This document shows, piece after piece, positions 45,317 to 54,570 of a stretch of DNA of 64,000 nt. Positions within the stretch are counted from its first letter, which is position 1. The number at the start of each line of letters is the position of its first letter. The DNA is from Anaerobacillus arseniciselenatis. GTDB lineage: Bacteria; Bacillota; Bacilli; Bacillales; Anaerobacillaceae. The position numbers and the translations under genes are program-made. The stretch spans positions 62,001-126,000 of the forward strand of contig NZ_MLQQ01000002.1 of NCBI RefSeq assembly GCF_001865995.1, in the 5' to 3' direction. The notes beneath the pieces are model-generated. The model saw nothing but the letters and a program-made list of their open reading frames with translations. It had not been told where the DNA came from and did not search any database.

Positions 45317-45353
45317 TTGTAAAGGGAACGTTGAATTTGCTGACGTTCCCTTT
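45317..45353 (+). terminator. Hairpin after the SNF2 helicase gene
   Basis: AAAGGGAACGT and ACGTTCCCTTT form an 11-bp stem. T-rich sequence follows only weakly. Confidence 0.6.
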
Positions 45354-45516
45354 ACATTATGAAAATTAGTTGAACGTCACGATGATGGTCCCAATGTGAC
45401 GTTTACAAGCTGAAAACCGTAGCAAACGTCACTTTGAACGAAACTCAAATGGCTTGCTCCTCAAGTACACATATTATTGCACATAGTCCGGTCAGAATTT
45501 TCCCCGCTCAATAATA

Positions 45517-47358
45517 CTAGAAAGGAAACATCAACGGCACCAATAAAATTGCAATAATCGCGATCAATATTTGCAAAGGAATACCGACACGAACGAAGTC
45601 CAAAAATGAGTACTTCCCTGCAGCCATCACCATCGCATTCGGCGGTGTAGCGACAGGTGTGGCAAACGCCATACTAGATGAAAAAGCAACAGCCATTACC
45701 ATCGGAAACGGACTAACGCCCATCTGTTCGGCGGTTAAAATTGCCACAGGAAACAATAAAACGGCGGTCGCTGTATTACTAATGAATTGACTAAACAGTG
45801 AAGTGATCGCGTATAAACCTGCTAGAACTGCAATCGGACCAACCCCACCTAAACTTTGAATAAGACCTTCTGACAAGAATGTGACTCCACCGGTATTTTC
45901 TAACGCTGTCGCCATCGGAAGCATACAGGCGATAAGAATGACAGTTTGCCAATTGATCGACTGGTAAGCTTGATCGGTTTGTCGAACACAGCCGGTCAAA
46001 ACCATAAATACCGCAGCAACGACAATCGCTACGACGGCTGGTACCCATTCTAAGACCATCGCTAATAACATTACAAACAAGATAATCCCAGCAACCATAC
46101 TTTTCTGTGTTTGATTGGCTAGGTCAGTTGCTCCGGCTGCTGATTTTAAGATGACCGTGTCATTCTTTTCAGCAGAAAGGAGGTTAATATCTTTCCACTT
46201 CCCATGAACGAGTATCGAATCTCCATACAGCAACGTTTCGTCTTCATTAAACCTTCTCGGCTCACTGAATTGGTGTTTCAAAGCTAAAACCGTTAATCCG
46301 TATTTTTCTCTAAAATTCACTTGTTGAATCGTCTGATTAATTAACCGTGATCGTGGTGTTAAAATCACCTCAGCTAAATGAGCTTCTTCTAATTGCTGAT
46401 TTCCTTTTTGTAAAGTTAGACCAGTGTTAGCAACTAATTGTTTCACGGCAGTTTCTTCTCCATAAATAAGAAAAATATCATCTGCTTCGATGACATAACT
46501 CGGTTCAATAGTCATCCGTTGTGTTTGAAGACGTCCGATAATTCGTGTTAGAGCAGTTGCTTCTTTTTTTATGACTTCTAACACGGTGATTTGATATGTA
46601 CTAGGTAATCTTAGTTCTTTAATTGTAGAACCGACGAGGTCGCTACTTGGTGGAGCTTTAACGGCAAAAATTTGATTCGTCACTCCGTACTGTTCAACGA
46701 GTTCTTCTGCATCAAACTTTTCAGTTGTACCTGTTTTATTTTCGATAGGTTTATCGAGCATTTTTCGACCTACAAACCATAAATAAAGAATACCAGTGGC
46801 CAGCATCGCTAGACCAATCGGGGTGAACGCGAAAAAAGAAAGAGCGCCATAACCCGCGTCGTGTAAACTTTGACTGGCAATTAAGTTAGGTGCTGTACCA
46901 ATTAACGTTAAAGCTCCACCCATACTACTTGCAAAAGCCATCGGGATCAAAAGCTTTCCTGGATGGAGCTGCATTTGCCTACACAAACTAACGACGATCG
47001 GAAGAAGGATCGCCACTGTCCCTGTATTACTTATAAAACCACTTAAGACAGCGACTAAAACCAGCATAAAAATCGTTAACTTTAATTCGCTGTTGCCTGT
47101 TTTTTTTACGAGTAAATCACCCGCTTTTTGTGCTAGTCCACTTTGAAAAACTCCTTCTCCGACGATGAACAACGCAGCAACCATAATCACGACACTATTG
47201 GAAAAACCAGCGAACGCTTCACCAACGGTAATAAGTCCGGTTAACAATAAAGCATGCAACGCATTAACAGCCACTAAATCTGCTCGAAACCGAGGCACTA
47301 AAAAACAAATCGTCGTTATAATTAAAATCACGAACACCAACTGCATATCAGAAATCAT
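45517..47358 (-). CDS. SLC13/DASS-type permease with RCK_C domains
   Basis: 613 residues from the ATG at 47358, with AAAGGA nine bases upstream; a TTG at 47379 would lie beyond that site. About 11-12 membrane helices in two halves flank a cytoplasmic part (about 205-400) with two TrkA_C/RCK_C modules (VGSTIKELRLPSTYQITVLEV and LINQTIQQVNFREKYGLTVLAL). The helices show the motifs SNTGTVAILLPIVVSL and SNTATAVLLFPVAI. The family moves dicarboxylates, sulfate or similar anions with sodium; the substrate is unknown. Confidence 0.88.
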   Translation of the reverse strand: MISDMQLVFVILIITTICFLVPRFRADLVAVNALHALLLTGLITVGEAFAGFSNSVVIMVAALFIVGEGVFQSGLAQKAGDLLVKKTGNSELKLTIFMLVLVAVLSGFISNTGTVAILLPIVVSLCRQMQLHPGKLLIPMAFASSMGGALTLIGTAPNLIASQSLHDAGYGALSFFAFTPIGLAMLATGILYLWFVGRKMLDKPIENKTGTTEKFDAEELVEQYGVTNQIFAVKAPPSSDLVGSTIKELRLPSTYQITVLEVIKKEATALTRIIGRLQTQRMTIEPSYVIEADDIFLIYGEETAVKQLVANTGLTLQKGNQQLEEAHLAEVILTPRSRLINQTIQQVNFREKYGLTVLALKHQFSEPRRFNEDETLLYGDSILVHGKWKDINLLSAEKNDTVILKSAAGATDLANQTQKSMVAGIILFVMLLAMVLEWVPAVVAIVVAAVFMVLTGCVRQTDQAYQSINWQTVILIACMLPMATALENTGGVTFLSEGLIQSLGGVGPIAVLAGLYAITSLFSQFISNTATAVLLFPVAILTAEQMGVSPFPMVMAVAFSSSMAFATPVATPPNAMVMAAGKYSFLDFVRVGIPLQILIAIIAILLVPLMFPF

Positions 47359-47384
47359 ATCACTGTATCCTTTCAACAACTTCT

Positions 47385-47675
47385 ATTTAAGAAAAGCGCA
47401 AGTCGCCCGCCTATCGGCGAAAACCGGTGGAAGACCTTCCCGTAGCGGTCAGGTTTTAGACCGCAAGGGAAAGTCTGAATCGGTCGAGCCGATGGCGCCT
47501 GCTCCTGCGATTACTCGTCGCACGAAAACATTTGCTCCTGCGATTACTCGTCGCACGGAAACATTTGCTCCTGCGATTACTCGTCGCACGGAAACATTTG
47601 CTCCTGCGATTACTCGTCGCAAAACTCCACTGCAGCATATTCAGTGAAGCATCTTGGAGCTAGACACCTTTCCAA
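47385..47675. repeat. Repeated intergenic element with 33-bp tandem array
   Basis: An element beginning AAGAAAAGCGCAAGTCGCCC and ending near GGAGCTAGACACCTTTCC; elements with these ends are common in Bacillaceae. Inside, a hairpin GACCTTCCCGTAGCGGTC / GACCGCAAGGGAAAGTC is followed by three full and one partial 33-bp units (47501, 47534, 47567, 47600), each starting GCTCCTGCGATTACTCGTCG. The rest of the gap to 48102 shows no gene. Confidence 0.75.
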
Positions 47676-48102
47676 GTTCAAATATTTTAAACCTTCTTAC
47701 CTTTTTTAAAAATCTATGTGAACTTAGTGACTTAGTGTTATCGTTCACATGCCTACTTATATTAAAAAGCCGACATATGTTTTTAAAATGTACGAATACC
47801 TTCTGGATTATTCTTCATTGTCATTAAAAACAAAATGTAACTGTCTTGTAATGTTAAAGTTATAATTATAGGAATCTGATTTTGGTTTGATTGAAAGTTC
47901 ATATTGAGAAAGGCTAAACAACTTAATGAATTTCAGAAACAGCCTTTCCAAGCTTTTAATTTTTGCTAAATCTTGCGAGTTCCGTAGTTTAAATAGTAAG
48001 AATCATTTTTTTTGGTGTCATAAACTTATAGATAAGAAATTATAATGAATATTAGGATCAAGTATTAATTTAGCAACGCTTTTCAGGAGGGAGGGGTTTT
48101 AG

Positions 48103-48297
48103 TTGGCTACTATTAAGGTAAATGATAATGGTTCTTTACGTGTAACTGGAGATGTTGAGTTAGTGGATGGAGAAGGAAATAAATTCACAACGAAACAAAC
48201 GTTTTCACTTTGTAGGTGTGGTCTAGCAAAAAACAAGCCGTTTTGTGATGGGGCACATAAAGGAAAATTTGATAGTATGGTAAGAGCGGATAAATAA
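48103..48297 (+). CDS. CDGSH iron-sulfur domain protein
   Basis: 64 residues from a TTG with GGAGGGAGGGG upstream. The motif CRCGLAKNKPFCDGAHK supplies three Cys and one His for a 2Fe-2S cluster, as in CDGSH proteins. Such proteins are redox-active and their bacterial partners are poorly known. It is monocistronic; a terminator follows at once. Confidence 0.92.
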   Translation: MATIKVNDNGSLRVTGDVELVDGEGNKFTTKQTFSLCRCGLAKNKPFCDGAHKGKFDSMVRADK

Positions 48298-48303
48298 AGT
48301 AAT

Positions 48304-48343
48304 AAACTAAGAACGGCACCTAAAAAGGTACCGTTCTTAGTTT
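48304..48343 (+). terminator. Terminator of the CDGSH gene
   Basis: AAACTAAGAACGG and CCGTTCTTAGTTT form a 13-bp stem, with further pairing GGCACC/GGTACC inside. Confidence 0.8.
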
Positions 48344-48430
48344 GTGTGAGGATCATTCAGTTAGCATTTCTGCTCGGTTTTGTAAAAAAGACATATTTTG
48401 TTCACAAATTAAATAAGATTTTTCCACCAA

Positions 48431-48476
48431 AGTGATATAGGTCACCTCGTTAATAACATTTCCTTGTTAAGCTTAG
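48431..48476 (+). promoter_or_regulatory. CRP/FNR-type operator and promoter of hcp
   Basis: AGTGATATAGGTCACC (48431-48446), then CATTTCCT, then AAGCTTAG at 48469, 22 bases after the palindrome. The arrangement equals that before the DUF2249 gene at 36145. hcp genes are typically controlled by CRP/FNR-type regulators such as HcpR or FNR. Confidence 0.75.
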
Positions 48477-48572
48477 TGTGTGAAGGGGAAAACAAACGAA
48501 AAACATCTAAGAAATAACAGAGTTCCCACAAAATACATTATAAGAAGGAATTATCTAAGGAGGAGTTTTTAC

Positions 48573-50228
48573 ATGAGTATGTTTTGTTACCAATGCCAAG
48601 AGGCTGCTAAAAACACTGGTTGTGACATGATGGCTGGGGTTTGTGGAAAAACGAGTGAAGTTTCTAATTTACAAGATCTATTAATCTATACATTAAAAGG
48701 TGTCGCTTTTGTTAATCAAGAAGCACGTAAAGCAGGCATTAATGAAAAAAATACAGACCGTCTAATTATGGATGGACTTTTTACAACAATTACAAATGCT
48801 AACTTTAGTGATGAAAGTGTTATTGAGCGTATTGAAAAAGCACTTCAAGAGCGTGCAAAAATTAAAGCTGCATTAGTAGATAAAGGAGTAATGCTAGGTT
48901 CTGATTTACCTGACTATGCAACTTGGACAGCAGTACGCGATGAGTTCATCAACAAATCTGAAGAAGGTCAAGTCGGAATTTTATCTACTGAAAATGAAGA
49001 TGTTCGTAGCTTACGTTCACTAGTTTTATTCGGATTAAAAGGAATGGCCGCATACGCAAAGCACGCGTTCCAATTAAACTATCAAAAAGATGAAATTTCT
49101 GCTTTCATCGAAAAAGCGTTAGTTGCAACAGAAGACGATTCGCTTGGTGCTGATGAGCTAGTTAGCCTAGTTATGGAAACAGGTAAATACGGTGTAGACG
49201 TAATGGCATTATTAGATGAAGCTAACACAACTAAGTACGGTCATCCAGAAATGACGGAAGTAAAAATTGATACGCGTAACAACCCAGCAATTCTCGTAAG
49301 TGGACATGATTTAAAAGACTTTGAAGAACTTTTAGAACAAACAGCAGGTACTGGAGTTGACGTTTATACTCACTCTGAAATGCTTCCTGCAAACTACTAC
49401 CCAGCGTTCAAAAAATATGAGCATTTCTACGGAAACTACGGAAACGCTTGGTGGAAACAAAAAGAAGAATTCGAAAGCTTTAACGGACCAGTTTTATTCA
49501 CGACAAACTGTATCGTTCCGCCAAGAGCGAGCTATAAAGACCGCGTTTACACGACAGGTTCAACAGCTTATCCAGGATTTACGCACATTCCTGATCGTCA
49601 AGATGGCGGTAAGAAAGATTTCTCTGAAATCATTGAGCATGCGAAAAAATTACCTGCTCCAACAGCTATCGAAGAAGGAACGATCGTTGGTGGCTTCGCT
49701 CACAACCAAGTAACTCAATTAGCTGATAAAGTAGTTGACGCTGTAAAATCTGGCGCGATTAAAAAGTTCTTCGTAATGGCTGGTTGTGACGGACGTATGA
49801 AGTCTCGTGACTACTACTCAGAATTCGCGAAAGGACTTCCGCAAGATACTGTTATTTTAACAGCAGGTTGTGCAAAATATCGCTACAACAAGCTTCCATT
49901 AGGAGACATCGGTGGTATTCCACGTGTACTTGATGCTGGACAATGTAACGATTCTTACTCATTAGCTGTTGTTGCTATGAAGTTGAAAGAAATCTTTGAC
50001 TTAAACGACATTAACGATTTACCGATCGAATATAACATCGCTTGGTATGAGCAAAAAGCAGTTATCGTTCTATTAGCTCTTTTATACCTAGGGGTAAAAG
50101 ACATTAAATTAGGGCCAACATTACCTGCATTCTTATCACCAAATGTAGCTAACGTATTGGTAGAAAAATTCGGAATTAGTGGTATTACAGATGTAGAACA
50201 AGACATGGATGTATACATGGCTAAATAA
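48573..50228 (+). CDS. hcp: Hydroxylamine reductase / hybrid-cluster protein
   Basis: 551 residues from the ATG at 48573, which has AAGGAGGAG upstream. The N-terminal Fe-S motif is [22 protein letters not shown], here abbreviated as four Cys at residues 5, 8, 17 and 23. Later ligands of the hybrid cluster include [35 protein letters not shown] and [10 protein letters not shown]. The enzyme reduces hydroxylamine and has NO reductase activity in other bacteria, so it protects against nitrosative stress in anaerobic growth. Its partner hcr is not adjacent. Codon usage is biased to frequent codons, consistent with high expression. Confidence 0.96.
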   Translation: MSMFCYQCQEAAKNTGCDMMAGVCGKTSEVSNLQDLLIYTLKGVAFVNQEARKAGINEKNTDRLIMDGLFTTITNANFSDESVIERIEKALQERAKIKAALVDKGVMLGSDLPDYATWTAVRDEFINKSEEGQVGILSTENEDVRSLRSLVLFGLKGMAAYAKHAFQLNYQKDEISAFIEKALVATEDDSLGADELVSLVMETGKYGVDVMALLDEANTTKYGHPEMTEVKIDTRNNPAILVSGHDLKDFEELLEQTAGTGVDVYTHSEMLPANYYPAFKKYEHFYGNYGNAWWKQKEEFESFNGPVLFTTNCIVPPRASYKDRVYTTGSTAYPGFTHIPDRQDGGKKDFSEIIEHAKKLPAPTAIEEGTIVGGFAHNQVTQLADKVVDAVKSGAIKKFFVMAGCDGRMKSRDYYSEFAKGLPQDTVILTAGCAKYRYNKLPLGDIGGIPRVLDAGQCNDSYSLAVVAMKLKEIFDLNDINDLPIEYNIAWYEQKAVIVLLALLYLGVKDIKLGPTLPAFLSPNVANVLVEKFGISGITDVEQDMDVYMAK

Positions 50229-50278
50229 GATCTATTATGATCGCTTCTTATCAAATAGGAGGCAGAATGATTATTGAA

Positions 50279-50306
50279 AGCACCCAAACTTTTGGGTGCT
50301 TTTTTG
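50279..50306 (+). terminator. Terminator of hcp
   Basis: AGCACCCAAA and TTTGGGTGCT form a perfect 10-bp stem with a two-base loop, followed by a T-tract. Confidence 0.9.
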
Positions 50307-50344
50307 ATTTCTGGTACGAGAGACCGAACGTACGGCAATTGACA

Positions 50345-50364
50345 AAATAACGGATCTGATGTCA
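50345..50364. repeat. Half unit of family A repeat
   Basis: AAATAACGGATCTGATGTC, one arm of the family. It lies in the 369-base gap between hcp and the helicase pair, which shows nothing else. Confidence 0.45.
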
Positions 50365-50597
50365 GAAAAGGGAAATCTCAATTTTGCAAAAACCTTATCA
50401 ATTTTTTCGATATTACCTCGAAGTCTTGCACATTCCATTCGTTTTATTATAAAGGTTATGCACACTTTTCAAAAAATAGCGCCTATTTTTTGAGGACAAG
50501 ATGTGTTGGAGTTGCAAGAAGTTGCTTTTGTTTAACAAAAGTAGATATAAGAAATATGCGCTCGACATAATCTAGTAATAAGAAAAGGAGGGGTAGC

Positions 50598-50966
50598 ATG
50601 CCGATTACTGGTAAAGATATGGAAGAAATGAAAGATCATCTCAAAAATAATTGGCGCCTAGAAGATGGGCGTTACGTCGTCTTAGTTGAAGACGTTAATA
50701 TTAGCACGGTCGCTGATGGGAAAAGACCGCTTTGTTGGGAGCTGAAAGTTGTTCGTTCTGGTCGAAAATTACAAAAGTTTCATTGGATTGAGAAAGCAGG
50801 TGGAGTGGGTATTTTAATCACTGACTTACAAAATCTTGGAATGAGACATATTACTCCAGATAATGCCATTAATGCATGTAATAGTTTAATTGGAAAAAAA
50901 ATCGAAATTAATGTAGAGTACAACGGCGAATACCAAAACATCATTTTTTTAAGGAAAATAGAATAG
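50598..50966 (+). CDS. DUF669-like small protein preceding a helicase
   Basis: 122 residues; AAAAGGAGGGG precedes the ATG. The fold looks like a beta-rich phage-type DUF669 protein: GRYVVLVEDVNISTVADGKRPLCWELKVV, cited in parts, then LQKFHWIEKAGGVGILITDLQNLG and KIEINVEYNGEY. In phages DUF669 genes stand next to helicase and recombination genes. Here it is three bases before the helicase start region, so the two are translationally linked. The assignment to DUF669 is by pattern only. Confidence 0.6.
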   Translation: MPITGKDMEEMKDHLKNNWRLEDGRYVVLVEDVNISTVADGKRPLCWELKVVRSGRKLQKFHWIEKAGGVGILITDLQNLGMRHITPDNAINACNSLIGKKIEINVEYNGEYQNIIFLRKIE

Positions 50967-50972
50967 TCATTG

Positions 50973-52349
50973 ATGCCACCTGTTGTAATTACGATCTCAG
51001 ACGGCATTTATGTACCGAAAACTATACCACATTACTTCATTACAGCCCTTTATCGTGACCTTACGATAAAAAACCCCGCATACATCGAAGCAAAAAGTTT
51101 TCAACGAAGTACGAAATCGATTCCTAAAGAAATTAAGCTTTTTAAAGAAATGAAAGAAGCTATTCGCCTTCCGAGAGGATATTTATTTCATTTGATTAAA
51201 AGATTAAAAGATGAAAAGATAGCCTATGAGTTTGTAAATGAGACAGTTACAGTTTCTGTTGATTATCCTGAAATGGTGGGCTGTCTTAGGACATATCAAA
51301 ATGAGGCAATTTTAAAAGCCCATAAATACCGGCAGGGCGTCATTATTAGTCCTTGTGGATCTGGGAAAACCGTAATGGGTATCTTCTTTTTAGCGATGAC
51401 TGGTCAAAAAACGTTATGGGTCACACATACGAAAGATTTGATGTACCAAACGATCGACCAAATCGAGAAGTTTCTTCGCATTCCAGCTAAGGAAATCGGA
51501 AGGATCGGCGATGGAAAAAAAGTGATTGGTGAAAAAGTCACCGTTGGTCTCGTGCAAAGCTTAGTCAAATATGATAAAGATCTTTTACGTAAAAGCTTTG
51601 GGGCGATCGTCATTGATGAAGCTCACCGAGTACCGAGTAAAACCTTTCAAAATATTGTTGAGATATCTAAGGCGAAATTTCGTCTCGGACTGACGGCAAC
51701 ACCGAAACGAAAAGACGGACTAGAGCCGATTCTTTATCACGTTGTCGGTCAAACTTTATATGAAATTACTGAGGAAGATTTGTTAAAAGAAAATCGAATA
51801 TTAATTCCTGAGGTCCGGAAAATTTTCACGGATTTTCGTTCAAAAAGTGCTGACTTTCAGAGCCTGATGAAACAACTAATCAAATGCCGTGAACGCAACC
51901 AATTAATTGTCGAAACTGTAAAAGAAACCTTGAATAGTTGTGAAGTCGCGTTATTGCTATCAAATCGCGTCGCGCATTGTGAGACGATCGCCAAAATATT
52001 AAAAAAAGAAGTTCCGCTTTTAAAAATCGCAGTGTTAACAGGAAAAGTAAGTAAAGATGATCGCGAGAAGGTGATAAATCAAGCCCGAAGCAATGAATTG
52101 AATCTGATTATCGCGACCCAATTGGCGGACGAAGGCTTAGACATTCCGAACTTAAATAAGTTGTATTTAGCGACCCCAGCAAAATCAAAGTCAAAAGTGA
52201 AACAGCAGCTCGGGCGGATCATGCGAAATGTCGAGGCGAAGCAAACTCCGGTTGTTTACGATTTTGTCGACCTGCAAGTGCCAATGCTACAGCGCCACGC
52301 CAATATTCGAACTGTCGTTTATAATGAGTTAGGGTGTGAAATTTGGTAA
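50973..52349 (+). CDS. SF2 DEAD/DEAH-family helicase (phage or XPB-like)
   Basis: 458 residues from the ATG at 50973. Walker A is SPCGSGKTVMG, motif II is VIDEAHRVPS, motif III LTATPKRKDG, and the helicase C half ends with ATQLADEGLDIPNLNKLYLA and QQLGRIMRN. The N-terminal 110 residues have no known domain. Such compact SF2 helicases are typical of phages and prophages but are also found as chromosomal genes. With the small partner upstream it seems to be a captured phage replication pair; no other phage genes are present. Confidence 0.82.
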   Translation: MPPVVITISDGIYVPKTIPHYFITALYRDLTIKNPAYIEAKSFQRSTKSIPKEIKLFKEMKEAIRLPRGYLFHLIKRLKDEKIAYEFVNETVTVSVDYPEMVGCLRTYQNEAILKAHKYRQGVIISPCGSGKTVMGIFFLAMTGQKTLWVTHTKDLMYQTIDQIEKFLRIPAKEIGRIGDGKKVIGEKVTVGLVQSLVKYDKDLLRKSFGAIVIDEAHRVPSKTFQNIVEISKAKFRLGLTATPKRKDGLEPILYHVVGQTLYEITEEDLLKENRILIPEVRKIFTDFRSKSADFQSLMKQLIKCRERNQLIVETVKETLNSCEVALLLSNRVAHCETIAKILKKEVPLLKIAVLTGKVSKDDREKVINQARSNELNLIIATQLADEGLDIPNLNKLYLATPAKSKSKVKQQLGRIMRNVEAKQTPVVYDFVDLQVPMLQRHANIRTVVYNELGCEIW

Positions 52350-52373
52350 GAGTTTGAGAAAAGAGATACCGGT

Positions 52374-52438
52374 GCGGACGTATGTTCTGTTATCTGTGAA
52401 ATTTTTCATAGGATAACGGAACGGATGTCCGCTGAAAT
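52374..52438. repeat. Family A palindromic repeat (hairpin pair)
   Basis: GTGCGGACGTATGTTCTGTTAT and GATAACGGAACGGATGTCCGC face each other, with about 20 bases between, right after the helicase gene. Confidence 0.7.
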
Positions 52439-52634
52439 TTGTTAAATAAAATAAAACCCCCAACTAACCATCCCATTGCTATTGAGACCCCAATCGATTA
52501 CAATATTAGTGAATATGGTTGTGGGACAAGCTCAGCCTTTTAGATGCGATTTTACTCCTATAATTTTCAACGGTAAAATAACGCACTAGCTGATCCAAAA
52601 AAATTTTTATAATTTAATAGAAAGGAGAAATCGA

Positions 52635-53225
52635 ATGAGCAAATTAGATAATAGTTGCACAATTCTAGATATCGAATCCATCAAACAGGCGTTATATTCA
52701 GTGAATCGCCATGCCAAAACAGCAATTAGCAAGCGCGAATTGTATCGTCTAAAATATGAGACACTGTTAAAGCTAATTAAAATTGGACATGCCCAAAAAG
52801 TGCATCTTGAGTTTAGTACTCAGACAGGAAGATCACAGCAAAGTACGGTTGTTTTAGTCAAAGTTGGGACAAAAACAGAAGGAGAACCTCTTTACTTTCA
52901 TATGCTTCCAGAAAAAGACGATTTTAAATGTTTAAATCATACAGGAGCTACAATTAGCCAAAACCTCCATAACCCCAAAAGTACGATGTCTCTAAATACT
53001 GCGAAAAGAATCCTTCAACAATTTGTTGGTGTCACTAAAACGAAAGATCATGCAACAAAATCGCACCAATTTCAAAGGTCGCATAGTTCGAACACGACGT
53101 ACAAATCAACCAGGTCACATACGTCACACAAATCAAAGAGATCAAACAAACCATCTAGGCCCACGCTTAATAAAAATATTTTTACTTCTTCTTTTCTTGA
53201 CGGTAGCTCACGACCACGGAAATAA
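52635..53225 (+). CDS. ykyB: YkyB family protein with basic, Ser/Thr/His-rich tail
   Basis: 196 residues. The YkyB core (about 8-140) has IKQALYSVNRHAKTA, LYRLKYETLLKLIKIG, PLYFHMLPEKDDF and HNPKSTMSLNTAKRILQQF. The family is conserved in Bacillus and its function is unknown. The tail (about 140-196) is rich in Ser, Thr, Lys, Arg and His (HTSHKSKRSNKPSRP) and is longer than in B. subtilis. AAAGGAG precedes the ATG. A terminator follows at 53312. Confidence 0.83.
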   Translation: MSKLDNSCTILDIESIKQALYSVNRHAKTAISKRELYRLKYETLLKLIKIGHAQKVHLEFSTQTGRSQQSTVVLVKVGTKTEGEPLYFHMLPEKDDFKCLNHTGATISQNLHNPKSTMSLNTAKRILQQFVGVTKTKDHATKSHQFQRSHSSNTTYKSTRSHTSHKSKRSNKPSRPTLNKNIFTSSFLDGSSRPRK

Positions 53226-53311
53226 TAAACCTTCATCATATCCCACAGCCATCCATTCATTCAACTTAGCATTAAGATAAGCGTTATCTTAACGCTAGTA
53301 AGCCAGAAGTA

Positions 53312-53348
53312 AACAATAACCCGTCTCAAATCGAGATGGGTTATTGTT
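53312..53348 (+). terminator. Strong terminator of ykyB
   Basis: AACAATAACCC and GGGTTATTGTT form an 11-bp stem, extended inward by GTCTC/GAGAT. A T-rich tract follows. Confidence 0.85.
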
Positions 53349-53443
53349 GTTTAGTTATGAAAATGATTTCGCTAGCATAAAAATGATGAACTACATTTCT
53401 AAAGCGTGCCATTCCCACGACAAAATCCAGCTGCGTGTCCTTC

Positions 53444-53563
53444 TCTCGTGGACAAAAACGTCAAATGTCCACGAGCGGTGTCAGACACCAATGAAAGTTC
53501 ACTTTCACCAACATTAATGAAATTAAGTTCCTAAGAAATGTTCCTTCAAAGAAAGTGAACTTT
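53444..53563. repeat. Cluster of nested palindromes between ykyB and the next gene
   Basis: CTCGTGGACA and TGTCCACGAG (53444/53465) form one hairpin, GGTGTCAGACACC (53476) is a short palindrome, and GAAAGTTCACTTTC (53492) and GAAAGTGAACTTTC (53550) form a 14-bp inverted repeat. The 501-base gap shows no coding frame I can support. Confidence 0.7.
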
Positions 53564-53726
53564 CCCGTAGTAACTTATGTACAGGGGACACCGAAACGAA
53601 GAGTTCTACAACAACATTAGCATAAATATAATGAATTAAAATAAAAATGCATTCAATAGGATAAAAAGCAACACTATACATGCCAAATCTGTACCACCAC
53701 AACTTTTAAAATTGGAGTGAATTGAT

Positions 53727-54290
53727 TTGAATTCGAATTTATTAAAGTTAAAAGAAAGAACGGATGCGCTCGTCTCCAGTAAAGAAAAACTTAATAAATA
53801 CGAAGAAATGGTAAAAGCATTAAACGATAATAGTATAAGCCCTAAAAATCACGTCCAAAATTTTATGAAGCTAACGAAGCAAATGGAACAAGACGAACCC
53901 GATAAGGAAGAGATAAAAACACAATTAGTATCTAATATTAAAGACGTAAAAAAGGAACTTGATAAAGTCGAGCTGTATATAAAATTTTATGAAGCATTTA
54001 TCACTTTTCTTGCTTTATCGATCACAGCGAATAACGAAGCTTTGCCGATCTATGAAAAACTAACAAAAAGAAGAAAAATCTCACAAGAGTATTTTGATAT
54101 ATTTGCAAGTCTCATTTTAGATGATACATCACCAACTGAAATTACGAATGTCGAAGTCACCGTTTTAAAGGATAAAATTAAAGAGAGTGAGAAAGATACA
54201 GAGGGAGCTAAAAAGACACTAAAAGAACTACAAGAAGCTCAATCACAACTACAAAAGATCATTTCTCTTTATCAAAAAGCGTTAACATGA
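53727..54290 (+). CDS. Coiled-coil protein of unknown function
   Basis: 187 residues from a TTG with GGAGTGA upstream. It is largely helical with heptad patterns at both ends (LLKLKERTDALVSSKEKLNK and DKIKESEKDTEGAKKTLKELQ). A hydrophobic stretch (about 90-110, FYEAFITFLALSITANN) could be a membrane-associated helix. There is no signal peptide. A hairpin at about 54391-54435 follows. The function cannot be inferred. Confidence 0.6.
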   Translation: MNSNLLKLKERTDALVSSKEKLNKYEEMVKALNDNSISPKNHVQNFMKLTKQMEQDEPDKEEIKTQLVSNIKDVKKELDKVELYIKFYEAFITFLALSITANNEALPIYEKLTKRRKISQEYFDIFASLILDDTSPTEITNVEVTVLKDKIKESEKDTEGAKKTLKELQEAQSQLQKIISLYQKALT

Positions 54291-54390
54291 TTGATATAAC
54301 ATAAATTGGCTATGCATTATAAATCCATAAATAATATCTCTGTAAAAATTTCACTTTTTGAGCAACTTTATATTTGATATGCAATTTCAA

Positions 54391-54435
54391 AGAAGGTAAG
54401 GCCTATGTAGCAGGTCGATATCTTCTTTTTCTTTT
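54391..54435 (+). terminator. Likely terminator
   Basis: AAAGAAG...AGGCCT pairs imperfectly with AGGTC...CTTCTTT and is followed by a T-rich tract. Confidence 0.55.
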
Positions 54436-54570
54436 ATAAAACACAGTTAAATCCTCGCTAATAGCAGACAATTTAGTGAAACTGATTTACTTAGATGTAG
54501 TCAGTTCCACCTCCGGTTCCTGCGAATGACCATGCGAAGTTCGGAGAAGCTAGTTGTAGGAGGAGTCATA

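Noticed and set aside
47501..47621. Possible CRISPR array
   Set aside because: The 33-bp units abut directly with no unique spacers, so it is a tandem repeat.
47165..47647. Frame with repeated APAITRRTETF, and its antisense
   Set aside because: The repeats come from the 33-bp DNA array in a non-coding element; the frame also overlaps the SLC13 gene.
50598..52349. Prophage
   Set aside because: Only two phage-like genes are present; no integrase, terminase, capsid or att repeats were seen.
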